Shown: positions 9,640 through 23,300, counted from the first letter of the stretch. The stretch: 64,000 nt of DNA from Diphasiastrum complanatum (GCA_029204225.1 CM055096.1:38931866-38995865), one strand, 5' to 3'. Notes: generated from the sequence alone by a model not told the origin. Numbers and translations are program-made.

Positions 9640-10300
9640 TTGTTCTTCAACGGGCATTCCTTTGCCAAATGGACCGCTTTGCCGCAATTAAAGCAGAAGC
9701 CTTGCTTAAAGGCATCCCTTACTAATGTCTTAGACTTTTTCTTAATTTTCTTCCTTGTCTTGGGTTTTTGGCAAGCATGGCTTCAAGTTCATCAAAAAAA
9801 TTCTTGGATTTTTTTTTTTGTGGCCGAAATTTTGTCGAGCCTTTCTCATGCATCTGTTTCCTGGAAGCTACCACTGTCTGATCACAAACACGAGCGATCC
9901 GGATGGCATCCTCTAATGAGTTCAATTGATTCCCCTTGCACTCATTTTGAAAGTCTGTGGGCAGTCCATTCACAAACTACCACTCCGTGTACTTTAGAGA
10001 TCCATGAACTCTTGGATATATGTATCCAAGTCCCGTGATCCCATCTTAAGCTCAACAAAATGCCGATAGGAGCCTCGCTCATCCACAATCATGAACGTTT
10101 TCAAAAATACATCTCAAAAAGCGTCCCATGTGACAAGCTTAGGATCAAGATCCCTCCACCACGACATGGCCTTACCCTCCAGTAAACTAAAATGCAAGAA
10201 ATTGCTTTTTCTTCAAGAACAATGTGTAGACCAAAATAACTATTCCACCTTTTAATCCATAATTCAACTGTTGCCGACTGCTTAATTTTCTTGTCGATCA
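9640..10300 (-). pseudogene. Gypsy gag with CCHC zinc knuckle
   Basis: The minus strand encodes LLEGKAMSWWRDLDPKLVTW, then SRDLDTYIQEF and NGLPTDFQNECKGNQLNSLE (retrotransposon gag fold), a basic linker, and C-F-N-C-G-K-A-V-H-L-A-K-E-C (CCHC knuckle). Frameshifts split it into pieces at 10101-10301, 9722-9973 and 9640-9720. Confidence 0.8.
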
Positions 10301-10439
10301 AAAACTTCTGGCTGAAAATCTAAGTGTGTAGAGGATGTCGCATCATGTCGACACAATAAAATCTTAATTTGTTCATCCCATTTGCCGACTACATCTGGGC
10401 TTTTTCCACAGTGGCACATGGATAGGAATCTCATCATCG

Positions 10440-11850
10440 GAGTCATCATCATGCGCTCGAGTCCGAAAGAAGCCAGTGAAAAGCAGCTGCTGGGAGTCTA
10501 ACCCAGGTGACCTGGTATAGGCAGATGAGACTGACGGAGAGTAAGCATCTCGCAAACAAGAAGTCCCAAGCAACGAGCATCATGATAGGAGACAAAATTG
10601 TGAAGTGTATGCGGGCCATCGTGAAAGAGACAATAATACCTCCCTCGTATCTCATAATGCAACGAACATCTGAGGAGGAAATGGGCTTCATCTTCCACCT
10701 CCTGCAACAAGCACAAGTGGCGTAGACGACGCTCCCGCAGGATATCCCATGCACGACCGGCCTCAATAGCAAGCTGATGAGAGGAAATGTGCAACTGCCT
10801 AAGACGATAGCGTAGGCCGTGTGATAGGGGCTGCGAGAGATAAAGCAACAATGCCAAACTAGAAGGATCCAGAGAGAGGAAGTGTGTCTGGTAATAGCTC
10901 AATCGAATGCGGGAAGGTGAGAGGGAGCTCCAAGTTTGCTGCATATATCGACGGAATAAATAGCCTTGGATATATGAATGCGTACCATGAGGAAGATCCA
11001 TGATAGAGATGCCCAAATGTTGTAAGGTACCTAGATAGCTTGGCATGGGAATCAGCTAGGACACGTGAAGAAGTAACTACAGCAACTATGTATCTATCTA
11101 GGTGAGATGCACGAATTTCCTGAATCCACTGAAGAAAAAGAATAAGGCAGAAAAAGTCCTCAAGGATGATCGGAGGAGTAGCAAACTCAGCACATAGGAT
11201 ATCATGAGGGGTGGCCTGAATGCGGGAAATGTCTGCCCAGTCCCGGAGAGAAAGTCCTGGCAACCAAATCTCGGAGGCATACATCACTGTTGGAACCACC
11301 CGTGTGTGAAACAACTGGCATCTAGTAGCGAGATCAAAAATATGATTTATTGTACAACCACGCTCGAACTGTACCAATGCTAAAAGACCGAAGGAAATGT
11401 GCGCAAATGCAGCCTATCGAAAACCAAAAAGGGACGTAGTAAACAGGATTCCCAAGTAAGTATAAAAGGCAACAATGTCAACTTTCTGGTTGTCATAGAA
11501 GAATTGATAATTGTGAAGGCTTTGTCGATTGGTATTGAAAATCATAATCTTTGTCTTTTTTAAGTTAACAGAGAGACCTCAAACAACACAAAACCGATGT
11601 AAGACCTGTAAGTGACACTGCAACCCTTCTAGTGAGGGAGAAAGCAGAACAATGTCATCAGCATAAAGCCGAATGGGGATGAGCAAATGAGCCAGCGGGC
11701 AACCATCTCCATCTTCTTCAGGAATAAGGCGCTCAAGATCATCAATATAAAGTGCAAACAGCGGAGTTGACAGTAGACAGCCTTGCTTGACGCCAACAAT
11801 GCTATAGATGGGAGAAGACAAATCAATATTTTGTAATTTTCAAAATAGAT
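10440..11850 (-). pseudogene. LINE (non-LTR) reverse transcriptase remnant
   Basis: On the minus strand the right end (11579-11821) encodes GVKQGCLLSTPLFALYIDDLE and LYADDIVLLSPS, the RT core with the Y-A-D-D catalytic motif. Next come the thumb-like part (ATRCQLFHTRVVPTVMYASE, 10859-11377) and the C-terminal part RLRHLCLLQEVEDEAHFLLRC (10498-11046), a cysteine-rich tail seen in plant LINEs. Frames change at least twice, and the 5' half (ORF1, endonuclease) is missing, as expected of 5'-truncated LINE insertions. Related remnants lie at 35.9-37.1, 50.3-50.6 and 51.3-51.8 kb. Confidence 0.82.
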
Positions 11851-12500
11851 ATACCCACCGATTATGAAGATTTGACGATCTTTTGGTGGTTACGTACTGC
11901 ATATATAAGGCTGGTTATCAACATGATATCAAATTATCAATGCCGATATTGTCGAACCTTATATTCATAATTCTCAATCACATTAGATTTTCTAAGAAAG
12001 ATTTAGCTTTAGGTCAAATATTGATAACCCATGATTATAGTCAATGGAATTGATAACCAATGACTATAACTGGCGGTATCTTATATCCTCCCAAGACTAG
12101 TATTTAGCGCCGTAAAGCCTGGGGATTTGGGGCTCTCCAACCTTTAGAGCCATGTCCTCCACCTCAAGTACATTAGCAAAGATGTGAGTATGAAATTTGA
12201 GTCTCAACGGCTAGGGACTTGAGCTTCCCGGCTCAAATGGCCAAGTTTTCAAATAAGCGTGCCTTTAAATTTGAAGGGCAAACCCTTCTTTTTCAAACCA
12301 AGGACTCCAAGTTGTACCTCTCAGAATGACCGGTACATCATTCAAAAACAATAAATACAAAGACCCGTCAGCCCTTCCAGTGAGTTTTCAATGATTTTGA
12401 CTTTCTATTGAAGCTTGACCTTTGCCATTTCCTAAAGGGCGCGCTTCAAATGACAGTTTGTCAATCTCGAATTTCTTACTTTTCAAATCATTGTTCAAAA
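11851..12500. other. Intergenic sequence with no recognised feature
   Basis: No ORF, element end or repeat was recognised between the LINE remnant and the presumed SUVH promoter. Confidence 0.4.
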
Positions 12501-13725
12501 TTGTAAACGAGCACCGAATAATCATTATAAATAAACAATTCACGACGGATATTAAATAAATAAATTTATATATGCCAAATATGAACGTCCCTCGATAGAA
12601 ACGTATAACCAAAAGGAGAAATTGCGAATAGTAAAATAAAAATTCACTATTTCTTTTTCCGGAAATAATTAAAAATAATAACACTCCCCCGCCCTTCCCC
12701 CTTTTTCCTCTCTCTCTCTCTTTCTCTCTTATCTCTCTCTCTCTCTTTTCTGTTCTCTGCCATCGCTACGATCCAACATGGTACTTTTCATGCATAATAA
12801 TAAATGCTTGAGAATTGCCTATCTGTGGCGATGGCGATCGCTCGGTTCGCTCGCAGATGAATGATGCGATCCATGGATCGATTTCTTTGCTCAGAAATGG
12901 AAGATGATAGTCCATTTTAATTTTCTGCCTGTTGCACGCGTGCTGTGAACAGCGGTCATTCTGTGAGAGTTTAATGCTGTGATTGATGAAAGTATTTATT
13001 GTTTAATCTGGTGATGCGCTGTACGATCATGCGCAGGTTTTCAGCCCCGGGTTCCATGTGAGCTTGATATGACAGCCCGACTTGCGCGGTTTTTTTCCCA
13101 CTGGTTTTTATGTTTGGGGAAGCCATGCTGATGGCGGCTTTGGCTTTGCTAGAATGAAAGTCCGCTGTATATTGTGCTCTCTGTGCATTGTATGTTGTCC
13201 TTTGGTCTCGCCCGTCTCTGCATCATTGAGATGCTTGTTGCGAGGAAGAAAAGTTTATGTTGAGTGCTCTGCAAGGTGATTACGGGGATTTTGGATGCGG
13301 GATTCTCTGTTTTTCAGCTTCAATAGACAAGCTCAGCAAGCGGAGGAGAGCTTTGAGGTCAAAAATGCAACCGGCTTTTTATCGAGTGTAAATTCGCAGT
13401 GTTCAAACACGGAAAGCCACTTGCTAGCATTTATCTCCCGCATCTCTGTTGGTCTAAGGCATAGTGGTGTTTGCTTGCAGCCATTTTTTTCAAGCACAAC
13501 CGTGTGCGATATCTCCTACATCTCTGTTGATCTAAGAAGAAGTGGTCTTTGAAGCCATTTTTTCCCAGCACAATCGTACGTGATATCAGCGAAAACATTA
13601 AAATCAAGTTGCAGATCCGCTTCAGCTCTTATACGCTGTATTAACCTGAGAGATGAACTTGTCGCACATGTGATGATAAAACCAGCTCGCAATGTGGTAG
13701 ATTTGCTCTCTCTCTTATTAAAACT
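12501..13725 (+). promoter_or_regulatory. Presumed promoter and 5' leader of the SUVH gene
   Basis: A TATA-like TTATAAATAAA lies near 12525, followed by a C/CT-rich tract (12690-12758, pyrimidine-patch-like), which plants often have at transcription starts. From about 12760 the sequence is less A/T-rich and holds only short ORFs. The coding frame is blocked by TGA at 13654-13656, so translation cannot start far upstream of the ATG at 13726. An intron in the 5' UTR is possible (AG at the end of CATGCGCAG near 13037). No start site can be fixed from sequence alone. Confidence 0.4.
12708..12758. repeat. (CT)n microsatellite
   Basis: A pyrimidine tract, mainly CTCTCT with TTT breaks, in the presumed SUVH promoter or 5' leader. 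Confidence 0.8.
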
Positions 13726-14376
13726 ATGGACAGAATAGTTCGCTCAATGTGCGAAAGACCTTCTCGTGCTCTGCGGCTGAGACCACTACGTAGCCGCATT
13801 GAGGCTGCAAAAGCGAAATCGCCTAGAGTTACACCAGAGCTGCGAGCCAAGCGTTGGAGTCCCAGTAGCGTTATATGTCAGAAAAACCTTCAATGTGAGG
13901 TGGTTGAATCCGACGACGAGGTCATTGTCATAGACCCCGAAGAGCCTCCCGTAATTCCGCGGAGGAGGAAAAGAGCTCCAGTGCAATTGCGAGTGTCTCT
14001 GCGCTTGCAACGGCTTAAATGCTCAACAGAGCAGAAAACAACTCCAGTGCACCTCAGGAATGTTTTCCTTAACTCTCATGAGCAGCCTGTGCCGAATGTA
14101 AAGCGTCATCTGCGAAAAGCCAATGGAACTGTCATCAAAACTGCCACAAAATTGCAACCTCCTGGGAAGGCTAAGAAACCCTTGAACAATCCATCCAAAT
14201 CCGGAGGGAAAAGGCATCCTCAATCTTCCACTGAGACGGTCAGCTCCTCTGCACTTGAAGTCTCTGGTCCAGTTTTTGCAGATATTGCATGTGAAGAGTC
14301 ATCTGAGATCAGTGATGCTGCCAAGGTTAAGAACACGATCAGAATCTTCAATGCTTTCTTCCTGCAAGCAGTTCAG
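13726..14376 (+). CDS. SUVH4: SUVH exon 1: N-terminal region
   Basis: This exon encodes 217 residues from the first ATG after an in-frame stop at 13654-13656. The N-terminus is rich in Arg/Lys (nuclear-localisation-like RRRKRAP near residue 84) with an acidic patch [13 protein letters not shown]. The last 17 residues, [17 protein letters not shown], match the V-R-x-T-L-R-x-F-x-x-x-x-x-x-x-V-Q helix that precedes SRA in plant SUVH proteins. It ends ...GTTCAG|GTACTG in phase 0, and the next exon resumes with EEE, as in the family. Confidence 0.9.
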
Positions 14377-17300
14377 GTACTGATTCTCACAATCCTGCCT
14401 GCTTGTTTGTTTTCAACTTAGCACACTCTTTTGCAAGATACTTCAAGCTACTTGTTTTTATTTTTTGATTAATCAGGGCAGCTATTATTTTGATCCAGAA
14501 CAGCAACTATCGTTTGATTCTGGTCGTTTCATTTTTCTTATTGCATCTTGTCTATTAAAGTTAAGTTCTGAAGTTGATGTTACACTCTCTAGCTCCTAAC
14601 CTCATCATTACTAATTAGCTGGTGTGTAAAACGATGCTACTCTCATCCATAGGCTACCCTTACAAAGTCCTCTACAGGTCTTTTTGGTCCTGTGCTACAT
14701 GGTCTGTGAGTGGTTTGCTAGACCATTTATTGGCACCGTGCCTTGCCCTTATTGAAAGGTGTAGCAGCTGCACGCAACCACCCTCGTGCACCATCGTGCC
14801 TTAGTGACCATGTGACTATCCAGCCTAAGCTGGGACACTGTCTGAAGTCTGAACTGCATGCAAACCTGACAGCTAGCTAGGTGCTCACGGTAGCGGACAC
14901 CTCTCTGACTAACCTGTTCGGTCGTGTAACCCTGTTCGGTCGCTATTGGTGACACACCCAACCTGTGCTCATGTTGGGTGCCCGGTTTGGTTGCTGGTGA
15001 TCACCGTTTCCACCCCTCCTACGACCCTCTGGGCAATCGGTCTAAACAGGGTTATGTTTAGTCTGCTGCCAGTTCCTAACATTCCTTGCCCCTTCAGAAA
15101 AGTCATCGGTGCTTGATGACAAAATTTGATACATCCTCCATGACCTGACACAGCTTATGACAGTGGTAGTGCTATCTAGGTATTATGTACTCTTGAAGAC
15201 ACGATTCCTTGATTAAGTATCTCCAATTTAATTTCCAAGACTATTTGATTTTATTGGGGAACATGATTTCTACGTGCCTTTGTCTTGCTAGTGATAATTA
15301 GATACTCTTGGAGAGTGCGATTTGAGATTGCCTTTGTCTCCTTACCGATACCTGCGCAGGTCTATGATTAGACACCTCGAGCTCTTGCCATGTAATCAAG
15401 CTGACACTAAGCTTTTACTTTGCTAATGAAATACTAGATGTATTCTAATTCGTCCATTAGTTCCATGTAACAAACTACATCACTCATGTGCATAGGATAT
15501 ATCATGGTCCAATATACCTAGGAAATATCTTGATGCACTTCCCTCTTGGTAACTGCTCCGATTTTAGAAGTACAAATAGGAAGACCATATCTCCCACAAA
15601 CTCTTTTGATCTGTACAAATCTTGCTGTACAGATCTTGTGCATAACTCTCTACTTTGCTGAAGTCTTGGAGAGATCTCGTTGAGCTATTGCTATCCTTTG
15701 TTGGATCTGAGTCATAGATGTTGCTTTACTAGGTTTAAAGGTTTCGTGTATGATCCTTATGACTACTGCTGCTTTCATCATAAGCAAGTACTTGAATGAA
15801 AGATACTTTACCTATACGGTATAAGTTACAGAAATATATGCTCAAATCAGATCTTTCATAACCAATTGACCCTTTATGCTCCTCTTTCTGTGGATACTTT
15901 AGAGGTATACTCCTTATTGTGTTTGCTACTTGATAAACACCTATCTTTAGCCTGCCGACTAGGCAGTATCCTTGAGAAATTTGTGGTTATGAAAATTTGC
16001 AGCCTTACAGATTTGTCTTGTATAGCAATTCAAGTTAAATATTACCTAAATTATGAGGCACCGATTCTCCTTTCAGCATGTAGTTGATTATAAATTTGTA
16101 AGACACCTGCTTAAACTGTGATTCAACATGAATTAGTATTGAATCTGCTCCACCAATCTTAATCTGCTTTGTCTTCTATGAATAACCCCATCTAAGGATC
16201 AAAGAAGCCAATTTTCTCACATTTGTCTTTGATTTTCTCTCTAAAATAGAGTTTTCTCTCTCGCTAAAACAAGGCTCTCTCTAAAGCTAGCCTGGTCTCT
16301 CTTAAACAGGCTATTTTCTCTAATGCACCATTTCTCAAATCTGTGTTTTCTCTCTCTAAAACAAGTCTCAAATACCAAATGTCACACTCGCTAGCACCTA
16401 AGCTCATCAAGACCAAAGTAGCTTCAAACATAAAGCTCATGGAAGGAGTGACCTTCTTTCAGAGGGACATCAACATATCACTATTCGTCTCAGAGACGAA
16501 AGTACTGTTTTCCTTTGCACTTAAATATTTGTTTATCTCTAGTAATAACCCTTTTTTATTGCAACAAGAGCGAGATTTCAGATTCCTTTTTCAAGTGTAT
16601 TTAGCTTCTTATTTATTTCCGCCGGTAGATTTGTCCTTAGGTCCTTGGGAGGAATCTTTGATGGAGCTAGTCTTTTCATTTTCGGACTTTCTGAAAGGAT
16701 GTTCCTTACTAACATATTTCTTCTCAAATTTTCTACCATTGGTAGGGCTTTATCAAGTTATTTGATACATTACATTACCAATTTCGATTCGATTTGGACT
16801 AAGAGTCCATGCTTAAAGCTGAATACTAAGTCTTTGGCTTCGATGAAGCCTTTGAAAAGTTTCATGATATGGGGTAGGAATTTGTTCCTTTTGATGCTTG
16901 AGAATTTTTAACTCACTATATGATTCTCGCTTGATACTCAGGGTAGCCAAGGAGTGATGAAATCTCTTTTCAAGCCATTTAACCATTCGATTTTAGATGC
17001 TAAAATGGAAATCTTATCTTGAGACATCTTTCTTAACATACATTCTAATTCTAACATGTGTTTTTACCTTTGATCAATTTAAAAGAGGAATAGCAAAGCT
17101 TATCCATTTTTGAGAATAGTGGGACTGCAAAATATAACTTTGGCTTTTTGATCCAAGTATCTTATTGCTTTGGAGTAAATCCATCATAACCTGAAGGTCA
17201 AGAGTGATGTCAACTTTGAAACAATTTTGAAGATTCACTTGCTTGATTGAGAGCTTTGTGAATGCAATTGAGTTATATGTTGTACTATCTCCTTGCAAAA

Positions 17301-20300
17301 TTGTGATAACTCAATATAGGTAAAGGCCACTACCCCCTCTTGAGCATGAAAGTTGCTTTTGGAATAAAGTAAATGAAATTGCTCTTTTGATACCTTCGAT
17401 AAACTCTTTGAGGCTGGCCTTGTTGCATGATCATCGACATGCTTAAGCCCACCATTAACGGCGTCCTCGAGATTTCGTAGCTTTTGTTCCTGATTTGCAA
17501 ACTGATCAATGACATTAACTTTAAAAGCCATTGAGAACATAAGGTATTCCAAAAGTAAATGTAGCAAGAAAGCTAAGCTTTCAATATAGCTATATGATTT
17601 TAGTGAAAGAAAGCAAGTACAAGTCTCAAGAAAAATAGAGTAGACATGAGGGCAAAAATTTCCACCGCTTGTAATCAAAACTGAAATGAGTAATGATCCA
17701 GTTCAAGCTTTGGCACCAATGATTTGTCATGAGCTCACATGATGTGACACCTAGAAATATTTCCATACTATTTATTTATCATTTTGGCATTTGATAGAGT
17801 TTAAATCATTACTTTTGTAGCGTATTTCCTACAACGCTTTTCTTTATGTTCTTTGACGTGTATCGCAACCGTAAAATGATCCAACATGTAACATTATTAT
17901 TGTAAGTAGTTAGGTCGCCAGCTGATTCTTTGGGCGCATGTGTGAGTAATCAATTGTACTACTTGCTTAGTGTAAGCGATTGTACTTACGACTTGGAAAG
18001 ATGATTGTTTTTCTGTTTATCTCACGAACTTTCAATAGTCGACTATATTGACTATCTAGTATCTAGGGTAGATCATTGTACAACTTACTCTATAGAATAG
18101 CTAAGAAGTCAAAAGGCTGACTACTCGAGAAAATGACGGTGCTCTTTGCTCAATAGGACAATTGGTTGGTTGAAGGATTGATCAATTCGATGTATTTAGG
18201 GTTAGGTAATTGCAAGGAGTTATGGACTTGGCTCATGACATTCGCCGCGTCCATTTGGTTATTCGTTATTATGCATAAGCAGGCCTAAGGGCCCTTTTTA
18301 TTTATATACTGGCCTTGGGCCCTATTTGGTCATATTTTTAGGACTTGGTCACATTGATTTGGAGTGGGGGTCCTCCTATTGGGAGGGTGCACTATTTTCC
18401 CTCCAAATCCTTCTCTTTCCCTTTTTTGAATCCTCTATTTGATTCAGGGAAAGGGTATATGTAGGGCAACATTGTATTCCTTTATTCAGTTTATGATGAT
18501 TGCTCCTCTTTAGCCTCCTTAAGCAGTCACTTTGCCTGCTTTCTAGCTTAAGTCCTGCTTTCTAGCATAGCTAGTGAATCTTAGCTTGTAACTTGGTATC
18601 AGAGCTCTTTCCTGATTGTTGAATTTCAGATCTGATTTTCTGATTGGGCGCCATTTTCCTTGTTGATTTTTCTCTCTTTGCTGAGGGCTTTCATCTCTTT
18701 GCTTCAGCAACGTTCAACACAGTTTGGAGGAGGACCAGCGCCCATCAGAACATTTTCCTTGGTGGAGCTTTAGCGGACAGCTAGCGGAAGTACTTGCGAT
18801 AAATTTGGCGGCCAGAATTTTTTTTTTCTTTGGGCAGATTATTTCCGGCGCCTAAGTCCAGCTTGTTTGCTGGCTGTCCAGTGCCCTACTACCCATCATT
18901 TTCACCGATTTTCTCCATCGTTTTTTGCAGATTTGGTGGTGGCTGTCCAACGCCCTACTGCCCATCACTTTCGACGATATCTTCTTCATTTTTTTGCAGC
19001 TTTGGTGGAGGCTATCCAGCGCCTTGCCAACCTATTACTTTTCGTCGATTTTTTCGGCAGATTTTCATTGTTTTTGCAGATTTGGTAGCTGCTGTCCAGC
19101 GCCCTACTACCTCATCATTTTCGACACTTTTCGTCACCGATTTGCTGACCATTTTTGATCTTGATTGGAGGCTGTCTAGCGCCCTACATCACCATTATTT
19201 ACAACTATTTTACCCATCATTTTTCAGATTCAATAGCTGCTGCCCAGCGCCCTACTACCGTTTCATTATCAGCGGTTCTCTTCACTGACTTGCTGTCCGT
19301 TTTGGCTATTGATTGGAGGCTGATCGGCGCCTTACTTCAGCACCTTTTCCAGCCTATTTGTCAGCATATTGTGGATTTTGGTACTTTCTGCCCAGCGCCC
19401 TATTATCTCACCATTATTGACGGATTTCTCCATTGACTTGCTGCTCATTTTGCTGATTATTTGTTGGCGCTCTAGCGCCCTCTTTCAGCACTTTTTTCAC
19501 CTTATTTGGCGCGAGTTGAGGATTCGGATTGGTGGCTGGTTGGCTCATCTATTTTGTCATATCTTCAGCTTTTACCTCTCTTTGTTGGCACTACTGATTC
19601 AGCACCCACCCAGGTATTGCTTGCGCCCATTTGCACTTCCTTTCTTGCACCTACTTGCTGTCTTTTTGCTCACTACTGCTCTTTTCCAGCCCCCTATTTC
19701 CCTCTCATATTTGTCATTTTGCTGCCTCACATCCTCCTCCTTCCTTTTTCCATTTTGTTAACCTTTCTCTTTATTGGCCTTGCACATTTGCTGTCCATTA
19801 TTTTACTTTCTCAGCCCCTTTTTTTTTAATTATTATCCATCTTGATTGGTTGTTTTGTGCCATTTTTGGTGATTTTGAAATTTAGACTAAATTGGGGTGA
19901 CGACAATCGTCCTCTCCCTTAGGTCTTTGTAACCATGAAAGTCTCAGATACCTTTGCAATCAGCCTGAGCTCAGAGGTCAGAAAGCACGTTGGGCTACAA
20001 GAGTTTGATATGTCTATTAGATATAGACGGGAGAAATTCAATACAGTAGCAGATGCACTTAGTAAAATGCCTATGATAAACGAGCTGAGTTTTACTCATA
20101 TTCGTAATGAGTTACTCGAGTCCTTGAGAGGGAAGGCTGGTGCCAGTTCATCCAAGAATACGGCAGCTTCCGTTGAGGATGATGATGAGTTCGAGTATAC
20201 GTCAGATGACGTTGAGGATTCTGAGCATGTATTACCCAAGCAAACCCCAGTGGTTGAGGGTCAGTTGACTCAAGGATTCAAATGGAAACAGTATTCCATT

Positions 20301-23300
20301 CAGGATGAGTACTTGCTCTATAGAGATAGAGTATGTGTCCCCAATTCAGAGGATTATAGGCAGCAGGTCCTATATGAGTGTCATGACGATCCTAGTGCGG
20401 GGCACCTAGGCATTCAGAAGACCTATGAGCTTCTTCGTAGGCAATTTTTCAAGCCCAGTATGAAAAAGGACGTCAAACAATATGTAACCAGTTGCCAGAA
20501 ATGTCAAGTAAATAAAGCAGAGCGTTTAAAGGCAGGAGGGTTGTTACAGCCCTTAGATATACCAGCTGGTAAATGGGAGAGTATCTCCATGGATTTTATA
20601 GTAGGCTTGCCTAAAACCCAAAAGGGTAATGACACTATATGGGTCACAGTTGACCATCTAACCAAAATGGCTCACTTTATTCCAACCAAGACAACTGTTA
20701 GAGCTCCAGAGTTAGCGAGGTTGTTTGTAGATGGGCTATTTAAATTGTACGGTCTACCTTCCGGCATAGTCAGCGACCGGGACAGTAAATTTAATGGAAA
20801 TTTTTGGAGGGCAGTATTCCATCATCTCCATACTAAACTTAACATGAGTACCACCGACCATCCACAAACGGACGATCAAACAGAAAGAGTAAATCAGGTG
20901 TTGGAGGATATGCTTCGTGTTCGAGAACCGATCTACCACCACCATACAAGAGTCATGACCACAACGGGTATGAGGAAGACCAAGGATAAAGTCCATAGTA
21001 ATATCTGTCCACTGGCGATGAGGAATGGGCCAACTCTGGAGCAAACCAGCGGACTTAGCACGAGAATATTTATTACGGGCACAAAAAGGACAATCACGAA
21101 AAGATGGGCTAGCTCAGACTTCATTGATGGCCAATAGAAATTGTCCTTAAGACGTGCATAAGACTTTTGAAAACCAAAATGGCCATCAATAGGGGAAGCA
21201 TGAGCATCAAACAACAACTGAGGACGAATGGAAGGAGAACTGGGAATACATAAAGCACCATAGTGATATAAACAATCATCAACAACAGTATAAACCTGGA
21301 ACTTCCGAGAAGACGAAAGGGGACGAGAATGATAAACTGCAAAGTCGCTAGCATCTGTTTTGACCACAAATGGCTGATTGGGGTCGACGACTTTTACAAC
21401 CAGTGCTGTGGCTAAGGCTGTTTTGAGAGCATCAAAGCTCTCCTGCTATGCGGACTCCCAAATGAATTCCTTTCCCTTCCCCTTAAGAAGATTTGTCATG
21501 GGAACTGCTATCTGAGCATATTCCGTGACAAATCGTCTGTAATATCCCGCCAAACCAAGAAAGATCTGAAGCTCTAAAATATTTTGAGGTCTCAGCCAAC
21601 TGAGTATGGCTTTAACCTTACTGGGGTCCATCTTAATCCCATCTGTCGAGATAATGTGACCCAAATAAGCTACTTCTTCAACGAAGAATTCACACTTGGA
21701 TTCTTTAGCATAAAGCTTATGCTTTGCTTTCTAAGCAGTCGAAACACCTATCTGAGGTGTTTAAGATGCTCCTTCCTCGTTTTGCTGTAGACGAGGATGT
21801 CATCCAAAAATACGACTACAAACTTACCCAAGTATGGTCTGAGGACACTGTTCATCAAGGTCATAAAGGTAGCTGGAGCATTTGTGAGCCCAAATGGCAT
21901 CACCTTAAACTCATAATGACCATGACGAGTCCTAAAAGCTGTTTTCGGGACATCTTTCGACTTTATACGGACTTGATGATATCCCGATCTAAGGTCAATT
22001 TTACTGAAAAACCTAGCCCCGTCGAGTTGATCAAACAACTCGTTTGCCCAAGGCATTGGGTACTTATTCTTAGTTTTGACTTTATTGAGGGCTCTGTAAT
22101 CTACGCAAAGACGCATAGACTCCTCTTTCTTTTTCACCAAAAGGACTGGTGAGGCCCATGGTGAACTACTGGTCTGAATTTGGCCTTTCCCAAGATAATC
22201 TGTTAACTGCCTAGTTATTTCTTCATCCTCTGTTCGGCTGACCCGATATGGAGGTTAAAAAATAGGTGCTGTACTTGGTACTAGGTTTATTACATGATCT
22301 ACCTCTCTGCTAGGTGGTAAACCATGTGGTAAATCTTCAGGAAAAACATCTTTAAATTTCGACAATTAAGTTTCTAATTTACTAATTTTCTACTGTAAAG
22401 AACTGGAAATAGAAACTTTTGGAATAAACTGAAAGTCACACAAGAATACCTGATGGTCGTCGTCTCCGATTAGCTGACAGAGCTCTGAACTGCAGACCAT
22501 AGGGCTGTTGGGGACATCATGCTTCCCATGCAACTGGATCTCTCGGCCTTTATGCTGAAAGCTGAGGGTGTTCTCTTGATAGTTTCTGTGGAGGGAAGGT
22601 CCTAAGCTGTATAGCCAGTCTCTCTCAAGAACAATGTTTGTGCGATCCAGGTGCATTATCTATCTTGGTACCCTTGAATACCAAGATTTAGATTGCTTAC
22701 CATATTTTCCCAAATTTTCTTTTTTTCACCCTTAGTTAATGAAACTATGTACCTATGCTGATTAGGTACTTCTGGAAGTCTGAGTTTCTTAACTAGGGTG
22801 TAGTTGATGAAATTATGGGTCGCCCCATCATCAACCATAACTTTGACTGACTGGTCACCAACTTTCCCATGCATACGTACTAGGTCATGCGGCCCAAAGC
22901 TGAAGGGTCTCACTAGCATTGCAGAGGTCAGCTAGCAACAGTGTTCATGGTCTTCATGAAACACTTTGATCTCGGAAGTTGCCGAGTCAGTGGGGAAACT
23001 TACGGTTTGAACAAGATGAACTTGTTTTTTATCTTTTTTATCTTTCTTAGTGAAAGGCCCCTTGGGACACTGATTGACTTTGTGTCCCTTGCCCATGCAC
23101 ACAAATCACAAATGTTCTTGTTTGGCTTTCTCAAAATCTTCTGGTTTTAAGGGCTGTATGAGCGATGGGCGTTTCTGAGGAGCTTCACTCTTAACTTTTT
23201 CTTCTTTCTTTCTTTTTAAAAATTTCTTTCTAAATTGAAATTCTTTCTGAGGAGGCTGCTCAGAAAGAGGCTGCTATCTCGCCCTCTTCCTACCCATTGA

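Larger units (their letters stand above)
6335..10300 (-). mobile_element. Decayed Ty3/gypsy element, gag-PR-RT-RH-INT order
   Basis: Read on the minus strand from 10300 down to 6335, the segment gives gag, CCHC knuckle, protease, reverse transcriptase, RNase H and integrase in the standard Ty3/gypsy order. Stops and frameshifts occur throughout. The integrase ends in mid-core, no LTR was recognised at either end, and the RT is interrupted by an unrelated insert (8247-8744). A fragment of a different gypsy lineage (7385-7563) lies between RT and RNase H. It is non-functional. Confidence 0.85.

Noticed and set aside
13082-13552. Two short + strand ORFs (65 and 85 codons) before the SUVH start
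   Set aside because: No family match is recognisable and they lie in the presumed promoter or leader; at most they are upstream ORFs.
18865-19490. CRISPR-like array of repeats and spacers
   Set aside because: Repeats are degenerate, spacing varies from 65 to 83 bases, there are no cas genes, and the sequence is eukaryotic retroelement leader.
18830-19829. Several overlapping + strand ORFs up to 152 codons in all three frames
   Set aside because: They come from a stop-poor C/T-rich tandem repeat. The peptides are repetitive, with no domain, and all three frames are open equally.
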